A DNA stretch of 13,462 nt, from contig JAOTXR010000017.1 in the NCBI GenBank assembly GCA_029862285.1, positions 1 through 13,462 on the forward strand, given 5' to 3'. A program made the translations under genes and the position numbers. Source of the DNA: Gammaproteobacteria bacterium (lineage in GTDB: Bacteria > Pseudomonadota > Gammaproteobacteria > Steroidobacterales > JABDKV01). The notes under the pieces are model-generated. The model saw nothing but the letters and a program-made list of their open reading frames with translations. It had not been told where the DNA came from and ran no database searches. Positions 8,406-13,462 of the stretch are shown here, in pieces. Within the stretch, counting starts at the first letter, position 1. Each line of letters begins with the position of its first letter.

Positions 8406-9253
8406 TTCTTCTTCCCGGGATCGGGTGCTTGCCATGGTGCAATCTGGTAAACGCCTACACCGATGCGTACCACCTCTGTCGACGGATCGCTTGTTTCTTT
8501 TTCGATGAGCCAGTTGTCGGCCCTCTCCAGGAACGCCTGACCTTCGACGTCCAGGAAATTTGTAAATTCTTCTATTTGATCGACTGGAATGAGTTGGTTA
8601 GTCGCAAAACGCTCAAATCGTGCCTGAGTTCTTGGGTCATGGTAGAGATTGTGCGAAGCGGTCACGGCCAAATCGCGAACCGCCATGCACACACGCTTGG
8701 TGGCAGCATGGTCTGAAGGACTCGGCATGTAGGAGCGCATCACTACTTTGAGCCTGCCATTTTCGGTTTTGCTAATGGCGCCGACGCTTGTTAACTCTTT
8801 TAGCATTGCGGTGATCGGAACGATTTTTCCACTGTATCTGTCATACAGCTGTTTGAAGCTCGGCTGACCCTCGTCTATCGATAACGCCAATGGCCGGCCT
8901 GCCGCGTCAAGAAAGTCGGGATCAACGTGCCAGGCCATCAGAATTCTTGAGGCCGGCCTGACTTGGTCAATCTCAGAATCATCCTGCGGCTTGGCACTAC
9001 CAAGCTGATCCAGTTCTTGTTTTACCCGGGTCCGCGACAGACCTGTAATCAGCGAGATCCGAGATGTATTCGTGCGCCGTCCACCCAGGCCAAATTCATC
9101 TGCGGCAACTTCCACGAACACACTGCGGCAAATTTCCGAGAACCGGCTGAAAGACAGACCGCAGCGTAGGAGAATTCCGACGACCGGACGAATCACGATA
9201 CGACAGATTTCTTCTACGAAGCGGTCCGTTGTTTTATCTGTGCTGCTTGCCAC
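8402..9253 (-). CDS. DUF6502 family protein, predicted DNA-binding regulator
   Basis: A cytoplasmic protein of 283 residues that I recognise as the DUF6502 family from LLRCGLSFSRFSEICRSVFVEVA (from 28), GRRTNTSRISLITGLSR (58-74), AWHVDPDFLDAAGRPLAL (107-124) and AMLKELTSVGAI (149-160). Residues 62-84 read like a helix-turn-helix (RISLITGLSRTRVKQEL), so a role in transcription control is plausible but unproven for the family. The C-terminal half (about 180-283) has helices rich in charged residues and no enzyme motif. The start is taken as GTG at 9253 because an in-frame TAG lies three codons upstream and the conserved family region begins soon after; AAGG directly before the GTG is badly spaced as a ribosome site. 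Its TGA overlaps the ATG of the secreted SdrD_B-like protein (ATGA), so the two are almost certainly co-translated. Confidence 0.8.
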   Translation of the reverse strand: MASSTDKTTDRFVEEICRIVIRPVVGILLRCGLSFSRFSEICRSVFVEVAADEFGLGGRRTNTSRISLITGLSRTRVKQELDQLGSAKPQDDSEIDQVRPASRILMAWHVDPDFLDAAGRPLALSIDEGQPSFKQLYDRYSGKIVPITAMLKELTSVGAISKTENGRLKVVMRSYMPSPSDHAATKRVCMAVRDLAVTASHNLYHDPRTQARFERFATNQLIPVDQIEEFTNFLDVEGQAFLERADNWLIEKETSDPSTEVVRIGVGVYQIAPWQAPDPGKKK

Positions 9254-9259
9254 CTTATT

Positions 9260-9457
9260 CTACTCGGACGGCATGCTGATCGACGCCTGAATCCCCCTGA
9301 AACGTGCCCACCGGGCAAATAAAGCATATTTGATCTTACGGCGGTCATATAGGTCGCATTGCGCAATTAGAATTTGTCTAATGCAACCCGGCAAATCTTC
9401 GCTCAATGTTACCTTAACAATTTCGGAATGCTCGACACCAAGTTGTTGATTTAACAT
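9260..9457 (-). CDS. Doubtful small reading frame upstream of the DUF6502 gene
   Basis: From ATG at 9457 (GGGA only 3 bases upstream) a 65-codon frame ends with TAG at 9262-9260, in the same frame as the DUF6502 gene and just 6 bases before its GTG. A further upstream TTG at 9475 is also in frame. The product (starting MLNQQLGVEHSEIVK) has a mixed composition with a basic stretch DRRKIKYALFARWARFR, no signal peptide and no family that I recognise. It could be a small leader gene coupled to the regulator, the remnant of a longer N-terminus cut by an amber stop, or simply an open frame in a leader. It is listed because it is the only notable frame in the region; I think it is more likely not a gene. 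Confidence 0.2.
   Translation of the reverse strand: MLNQQLGVEHSEIVKVTLSEDLPGCIRQILIAQCDLYDRRKIKYALFARWARFRGIQASISMPSE
9359..9386. repeat. Imperfect inverted repeat, possible operator or leader hairpin
   Basis: ATTAGA (9366-9371) and TCTAAT (9377-9382) are a perfect 6-bp inverted repeat around ATTTG. It is extended on the outside by TTGC (9359-9362) and GCAA (9383-9386) with three extra bases on the left side. It lies about 110 bases upstream of the DUF6502 GTG, in the right range for an operator in that promoter or for a hairpin in its leader RNA. Confidence 0.35.
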
Positions 9458-9526
9458 ATCCCAGCGCCGCCGCAACTTAACTTATTAACTATTAGTGTTA
9501 CAAATCATCTAGTTTCGGGCATCGGC

Positions 9527-9556
9527 TTGCCTTAATGACGGAACATAAACTACTAT
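9527..9556 (+). promoter_or_regulatory. Candidate promoter of the giant surface-protein gene
   Basis: TTGCCT (9527-9532) and TACTAT (9551-9556) are 18 bases apart, each matching the sigma70 consensus at 4 of 6 positions. Transcription would start near 9563, leaving a leader of about 70 bases that contains the 17-bp palindrome. An alternative -35 (TTGAAA, 9586-9591) abuts the palindrome, but its possible -10 (AACAAT, 9610-9615) would place the start too close to the ribosome site. Confidence 0.3.
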
Positions 9557-9568
9557 CCCCTGCATATG

Positions 9569-9585
9569 AATGAAGTTACTTCATT
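9569..9585. promoter_or_regulatory. Perfect 17-bp palindrome, candidate operator
   Basis: AATGAAGT-T-ACTTCATT is two perfect 8-bp arms around a single central base, located 50-66 bases upstream of the giant gene's ATG and immediately next to TTGAAA. The odd-length two-fold symmetry without a loop fits a dimeric repressor or activator site better than an RNA hairpin. The DUF6502 protein encoded divergently is an obvious candidate partner, but that is inference. No second exact copy was noticed in the window. Confidence 0.5.
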
Positions 9586-9634
9586 TTGAAATAACAAAGA
9601 TACTAATAAAACAATAATGGGCTGGAGAAACACA

Positions 9635-12600
9635 ATGAATATCCCTTCGTTGACGCGCTGGACGGCGCTGTCCCTGTTTGTGTGTCTGATCGCTGTACCG
9701 GTGGTTGCCGGTCCGCTTGGAACCACATTTCCCAACGATCCGACGATACCGATCGTAAAGCCGGTCAAGCCGGCGTTACCGGGCATGCCGGACGACACGC
9801 TTCCGATGATCGAGTCGCGACTCGGTTATATGATCGCTTCGCCAATATTGTTTTTCGATAACACCGGTGTACTGACCTACACGGCGGCGGGCGGTGTGCT
9901 GGATATCGATGCCGACCCACTGGCGATACGGCTCAATGCAATCGATCCGCCAATATTGATTTTTCCCAGCGGTGGTAACCGTTACGTCACCATCGATGCG
10001 ATTGTCGACAATGGCGGCGACCTGGTCGGTGGCGTGCCCGGCAACGATCTGGAGATCTTTGGCGAGGTCACTATTAACGGCGACACCTTCAGCGGCATGC
10101 TGCTGACCGGTGAAGTCACCGGGTACATGGGTGAAGACGGGGTCGGTACCACCGACTTTCATTCCTTGCGTTTTACCGTCACCGGCGGTCTGCTGGCCGG
10201 CCTTTACGGTAGCGATATCGGCATCGAGATTACCAGTGAGATGTCGAATTTCACCGGTAACTACAACGTCAATTTCGCCGGCGAAGCCAAGGGTAATGTC
10301 GGTGTAATCGAATGTACCGGCACCATTGGCGATTTTATCTGGCTGGATGAGAACGGTAATGGCATCCAGGACCCGGGCGAGCCCGGTCTGGAAAACGTCG
10401 GTCTTACCCTGACGGACAGCGACGGCAATCAGACGATGACTGCCACAGACAAGAATGGTTTTTACCAGTTCACCGGCCTGTGCGCGGGTGATTACACCGT
10501 TACCGTCGACATGCCGCCACCGGACCTGGACCCGACGGATATCAACGCACCGGGCAGCAATGACGGCAACGACAGCAACGATCCCGATGGCACCCCGGTC
10601 ACGCTGACCGACAACAGTTCCTCCGATCAGACCATCGATTTCGGTTACGTCGAACTGCTCGGTTCGCTGGGCGACTATGTCTGGAACGACGTGAATATGA
10701 ATGGTGTGCAGGACGTCGACGAGCTGCCTATCGAAGGCGTAATGGTCAACCTGTATGCCTGCGAAGATCTCAACACCCCGCTGGGCTCGACAACCACCAA
10801 TGCCGCCGGTTTCTATGAATTCACCGGTTTGGCTGCCGGTTGCTACCAGGTCGAGTTCATCCTGCCACCGGATTTTGTATTCTCACCTATGGATCAGACC
10901 GGCGATGGCTTAGACAGCGATCCCGCTCCGACCACCGGCTTCACCGATCCAATTTTCTTAGGACCGGGTGAGGACAATCCCGATGTCGATGCCGGTATGT
11001 TTGTACCGCCGCCAGTCGGGCAACTGGGCGACCTGTTCTGGGAAGACCTGAACCGTAACGGTATTCAGGATCCGGGCGAGCCCGGCATCCCCGGCATAAC
11101 GGTCAATCTGTACGACTGCGCCGGTAACTTTATCGACTCCACCATCACTGGCGCCATCGGCGATTACCTGTTCGATATGTTGCCCGGTGGTTGCTACGTA
11201 GTGGAATTCATACCGCCACAGGACTGTATGCTGACCCTACAAGACGCCACCAACGATGCCGACGACAGCGATGCCGATCCGAACGGGCTGACGACTCAGA
11301 TCAACCTGGCCGACGGACAAAGCGACCTGACCTGGGATGCCGGTTGTTACTACACGGCCGGTCTGGGCGACTTTCTCTGGCATGATCTCAATCAGAATGG
11401 CGTTCAGGATCTGGGTGAACCGGGTATCGACGGCCAGACCGTCACGCTACTGGATGAAAACATGACGCCCACCGGTCTGACGACCGTTACCGGTCCGAAC
11501 GGTTATTACGAATTCACCGGTCTGGCGCCGGGCAGCTACTTCGTCCAGTTCATGGCGCCACCGGATTTTGTCTACACCGGCCAGGATGTCGGTGTCGATA
11601 CATTGGACAGCGATGCCAATGGCAACGGCAAGACGGACAAGATCATTCTCGAATCGGGTGAGTTCAATGAGACTATCGATGCCGGTGTGTTCATACCGAA
11701 TGAACCGTCGATCAGCATCGAGAAATCCACCAACGGCGAAGATGCCGACAACCCGACCGGTCCGTTCATTCCCGATGGCGACCCGGTACTGTGGGAATAC
11801 GTTGTGACCAACGACGGCAACGTGCCCCTGACCGATGTCTTTGTCATTGATGACCAGGGTGTGCCTGTGGATTGCCCACAAGACACGCTGGCAGTTGGCG
11901 AGTCGATGACCTGTATTGGTGAGGGCTTAGCCACGGTCGATCAATACGCCAACCTGGGCACGACCTGCGGTATTGGCCCCGAGCCGGAGTTCATGGAAGT
12001 TTGTGATGACGATCCCAGCCATTACTTTGGTGAAGACCCGGGTATCGACATTGAGAAACTCACCGACGGCATCGATGCCGACGATCCCAATGCCGGCGAT
12101 GCGCCGCAGTTCGAGCCGGGCGACACGGTCACCTGGACCTATATAGTCTCGAACACCGGTAACGTGACGTTGACTAATGTCGAAGTTACTGATGACCAGG
12201 GTGTTCAAGTCACCTGTCCGTTGACGACACTGGCACCCGCCGGTGAGCCCAACTCGACCATGGAATGTACCGCCAGCGGTGTGGCTGAAGATTTGCAAAA
12301 CACCGGTTCTACCACGGTAGACGGCTTATGCGGCAGCTACCCGAACCGGCCGCTTTACGAAAACATGGGCACCGCCACTGGCGAATATGCCGACGGCGAG
12401 TTTGTGCAGGACATAGACCCAAGCCACTATTGCAACCCGCCCATGCCAATGATCGACGTTGAGAAACTCACCAACGGCGTCCAGGCTGACGATCCCAACG
12501 CCGGCGATGCGCCGCAGATCGAGCCGGGCGATCCTGTTGAGTGGACTTACCTGGTCGAGAACACCGGTAACGTAACGCTGGAAAACGTCGACGTCACTGA

Positions 12601-13462
12601 CGACCAGGGTGTCGCGGTCAGCTGTCCGCAAACCACTCTCGATCCGGGTGAAACAATGGAATGTACCGCCAGCGGTGTGGCTGAAGATTTGCTCGACACC
12701 GGATTTACGACGGTACCAGGCAAGTGCGGCAGTTTCCCGGAAACGCCGTTGTACGAAAACATGGGCTTGGCCACTGGCGAAACCGAACCCGGCGACTTTG
12801 TGCAGGATGTGGATGCAAGTCATTACTGCAACCCGCAGACGCCGGACATCGATATCGAGAAAGCCACCAATGGCGAAGATGCCGATCTTCCGACCGGCCC
12901 AGTGGTTGCAGTCGGCTCGACGGTTACCTGGACTTACGTCATAACCAATACCGGTAATGTGCCGTTGACCAATGTCACCGTCACCGACAACCAGGGCGTT
13001 TCTGTGGATTGCCCGCAGGACACACTGGCTATTGGTGAGTCATTTGAATGCACGGCCAGCGGCATTGCCATTGAAGGCCAGTACGACAACGTTGGTAGCG
13101 TGGTCGGCACACCGCCGTCAGGACCACCGGTCGACGACTTTGACCCCAGCCACTACTTCGGTGCTCTGCCGATGATCGATCTGGAAAAACTGACCAACGG
13201 CGAAGACGCCGATCTTCCGACGGGCCCGGTAGTGCTTGTCGGTTCGACGGTCACGTGGACCTACATCATCACCAACATGGGCAACGTTCCGCTGGACAAT
13301 ATCGTCCTGATTGACAGTGTCATCGGTCCGATCACCTGTAACGAAGGCCCGATCCCGACGTTGGCCAATAATGGCGACAACTTCCTGTGTACTGTCATGG
13401 GCATCGCGACTGCCGGCCAGTACATGAACAGGGGCGACGTCTGCGGCACAGGCCCGCTGGGC
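9635..13462 (+). CDS. Giant secreted SdrD_B / DUF7507 repeat protein, 3' end outside window
   Basis: The frame is open for 1276 codons to the right edge. A signal peptide is visible (R8, hydrophobic 11-24, likely cleavage after VVA at 25). Then follow an unassigned beta-rich domain (26-229), four SdrD_B-like modules (about 230-342, 343-461, 462-574, 575-690) each with a calcium-type loop DxNxNGxxDxxE, and DUF7507 modules at 693-803, 804-939, 940-1071, 1072-1180 and 1181 onward. The exported part is very rich in Asp/Glu and poor in Lys/Arg, with paired cysteines in the DUF7507 modules. The parts indicate a long, calcium-stiffened extracellular stalk or adhesin-like protein; no catalytic motif is seen, and any anchor or secretion signal at the C-terminus lies outside the window. 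The ATG at 9635 has GGAGA 6 bases upstream; an in-frame ATG at 9617 lacks a ribosome site. Confidence 0.9.
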   Translation, partial: MNIPSLTRWTALSLFVCLIAVPVVAGPLGTTFPNDPTIPIVKPVKPALPGMPDDTLPMIESRLGYMIASPILFFDNTGVLTYTAAGGVLDIDADPLAIRLNAIDPPILIFPSGGNRYVTIDAIVDNGGDLVGGVPGNDLEIFGEVTINGDTFSGMLLTGEVTGYMGEDGVGTTDFHSLRFTVTGGLLAGLYGSDIGIEITSEMSNFTGNYNVNFAGEAKGNVGVIECTGTIGDFIWLDENGNGIQDPGEPGLENVGLTLTDSDGNQTMTATDKNGFYQFTGLCAGDYTVTVDMPPPDLDPTDINAPGSNDGNDSNDPDGTPVTLTDNSSSDQTIDFGYVELLGSLGDYVWNDVNMNGVQDVDELPIEGVMVNLYACEDLNTPLGSTTTNAAGFYEFTGLAAGCYQVEFILPPDFVFSPMDQTGDGLDSDPAPTTGFTDPIFLGPGEDNPDVDAGMFVPPPVGQLGDLFWEDLNRNGIQDPGEPGIPGITVNLYDCAGNFIDSTITGAIGDYLFDMLPGGCYVVEFIPPQDCMLTLQDATNDADDSDADPNGLTTQINLADGQSDLTWDAGCYYTAGLGDFLWHDLNQNGVQDLGEPGIDGQTVTLLDENMTPTGLTTVTGPNGYYEFTGLAPGSYFVQFMAPPDFVYTGQDVGVDTLDSDANGNGKTDKIILESGEFNETIDAGVFIPNEPSISIEKSTNGEDADNPTGPFIPDGDPVLWEYVVTNDGNVPLTDVFVIDDQGVPVDCPQDTLAVGESMTCIGEGLATVDQYANLGTTCGIGPEPEFMEVCDDDPSHYFGEDPGIDIEKLTDGIDADDPNAGDAPQFEPGDTVTWTYIVSNTGNVTLTNVEVTDDQGVQVTCPLTTLAPAGEPNSTMECTASGVAEDLQNTGSTTVDGLCGSYPNRPLYENMGTATGEYADGEFVQDIDPSHYCNPPMPMIDVEKLTNGVQADDPNAGDAPQIEPGDPVEWTYLVENTGNVTLENVDVTDDQGVAVSCPQTTLDPGETMECTASGVAEDLLDTGFTTVPGKCGSFPETPLYENMGLATGETEPGDFVQDVDASHYCNPQTPDIDIEKATNGEDADLPTGPVVAVGSTVTWTYVITNTGNVPLTNVTVTDNQGVSVDCPQDTLAIGESFECTASGIAIEGQYDNVGSVVGTPPSGPPVDDFDPSHYFGALPMIDLEKLTNGEDADLPTGPVVLVGSTVTWTYIITNMGNVPLDNIVLIDSVIGPITCNEGPIPTLANNGDNFLCTVMGIATAGQYMNRGDVCGTGPLG
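10322..11698 (+). repeat. Four tandem SdrD_B-like modules
   Basis: Modules begin at 10322, 10661, 11018 and 11357 (spacing 339, 357 and 339 bases). Each opens with GDxxWxDxNxNGxxDxxE: DENGNGIQDPGE, DVNMNGVQDVDE, DLNRNGIQDPGE and DLNQNGVQDLGE. Each then has a GxYxFxxLxxGxYxV core and a DSD- or DSN-type second acidic loop before a DAG or DFG closing strand. The last three are closer to each other than to the first, which has a longer Asp/Asn loop (DGNDSNDPDG). This is the fold used as calcium-stabilised spacer modules in Sdr-type surface proteins. Confidence 0.85.
12260..12296 (+). repeat. 37-bp exact direct repeat, copy 1
   Basis: Identical over 37 bases to 12656-12692, at a distance of 396 bases (132 codons). 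It encodes MECTASGVAEDL plus a partial codon in DUF7507 copy 2. The identity at third codon positions points to recent duplication or gene conversion rather than selection on protein alone. Confidence 0.9.
12656..12692 (+). repeat. 37-bp exact direct repeat, copy 2
   Basis: Second copy of the repeat at 12260-12296, in the same position of DUF7507 copy 3. Together the pair could support recombination that changes module number, and could confuse short-read assembly. Confidence 0.9.

Larger units (their letters stand above)
9254..9634. other. AT-rich divergent intergenic region
   Basis: These 381 bases separate the leftward DUF6502 unit from the rightward giant surface-protein gene. The half nearer the giant gene (about 9475-9634) is clearly richer in A and T than the coding DNA around it. 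It holds a candidate promoter, a 17-bp perfect palindrome and a second imperfect inverted repeat (each listed separately). No convincing promoter for the leftward DUF6502 unit could be found. A weak leftward small reading frame covers 9260-9457. No tRNA, terminator or riboswitch-like pattern was recognised. Confidence 0.7.
11711..13462 (+). repeat. DUF7507 module array (at least five, last incomplete)
   Basis: Copies start at 11711, 12044, 12452, 12848 and 13175 (spacing 333, 408, 396 and 327 bases). Each opens with I-x-x-E-K and NG or DG, followed by an ADxP or ADDP motif. Next come a TW/LWxYxxxNxGNVxL strand, a DDQGV or related turn, a C-P...C pair probably forming a disulfide, and in copies 1-4 a closing DPSHY or DASHY. 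Copies 2 and 3 carry an insertion of about 25 residues with two further cysteines; copies 1 and 4 are the short type, and copy 5 opens like copy 4 but is cut by the window edge. Confidence 0.8.

Noticed and set aside
9617-9634. Alternative upstream ATG for the giant gene
   Set aside because: It is in frame but has no ribosome site, whereas GGAGA sits properly before 9635; it would also add a charged stretch ahead of an already good signal peptide.
11447-11881. 144-codon minus-strand reading frame
   Set aside because: It is antisense to the repetitive, GC-rich giant gene. Similar frames recur at the repeats (11927-12298, 12326-12823), as expected for shadows of a repeated coding sequence.
1-13462. 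tRNA, CRISPR array, insertion sequence or integrase
   Set aside because: Nothing with these patterns was found by eye. The only regular repeats are protein modules inside the giant gene, which lack constant repeats with unique spacers.
10321-13462. Classic RTX calcium nonapeptides (GGxGxDxxx) in the giant protein
   Set aside because: The acidic loops are the DxNxNGxxDxxE type of SdrD_B modules, spaced about 113-119 residues apart, not tandem nonapeptides.

Overview
The window looks like a chromosomal piece of a Gram-negative, probably marine or aquatic gammaproteobacterium. This is an inference from the Entner-Doudoroff (ED) gene set, the DUF6502 family and the gammaproteobacterial style of SdrD_B/DUF7507 secreted proteins; there is no rRNA or marker gene to fix the taxon. 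Base composition is moderate (mid-50s % GC by eye), and no tRNA, integrase, transposase or CRISPR array is visible.

The left half (1-6518) is central carbon metabolism around a divergent promoter region (2405-2525). Leftward run zwf, pgl and the 5' end of a glycogen phosphorylase gene, with a TGATG stop/start overlap between zwf and pgl and a 2-bp gap between pgl and glgP. Rightward run edd, eda and a GCS2-type glutamate-cysteine ligase-like gene with gaps of 35 and 16 bp. Together zwf, pgl, edd and eda encode the whole route from glucose 6-phosphate to pyruvate plus glyceraldehyde 3-phosphate. Glycogen phosphorylase would feed glucose 1-phosphate in from storage polymer (a phosphoglucomutase would be needed and is not in the window). 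The GCS2 gene may tie the NADPH made by Zwf to thiol or peptide-like metabolite synthesis.

The right half (6513-13462) is a cell-surface/secretion block. Leftward are a predicted HTH regulator of the DUF6502 family and, overlapping it by ATGA, a secreted protein with one SdrD_B-like domain, two DUF7467-like modules and a beta-rich C-terminal module. Rightward, head-to-head with them, is a very large secreted protein that runs off the window after 1276 codons: signal peptide, an unassigned beta-rich domain, four SdrD_B-like calcium-type modules and at least five DUF7507 modules. The 381-bp AT-rich region between the two transcription units carries a perfect 17-bp palindrome and a second imperfect inverted repeat, so the two SdrD_B proteins may be under shared control. 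The two blocks meet tail-to-tail at 6513-6518, where the stop codons of the convergent genes overlap by 6 bp.

Most worth following up are the regulator/secreted-protein pair facing a giant modular surface protein across a palindrome-bearing promoter region, and the placement of a GCS2 ligase in an ED operon.
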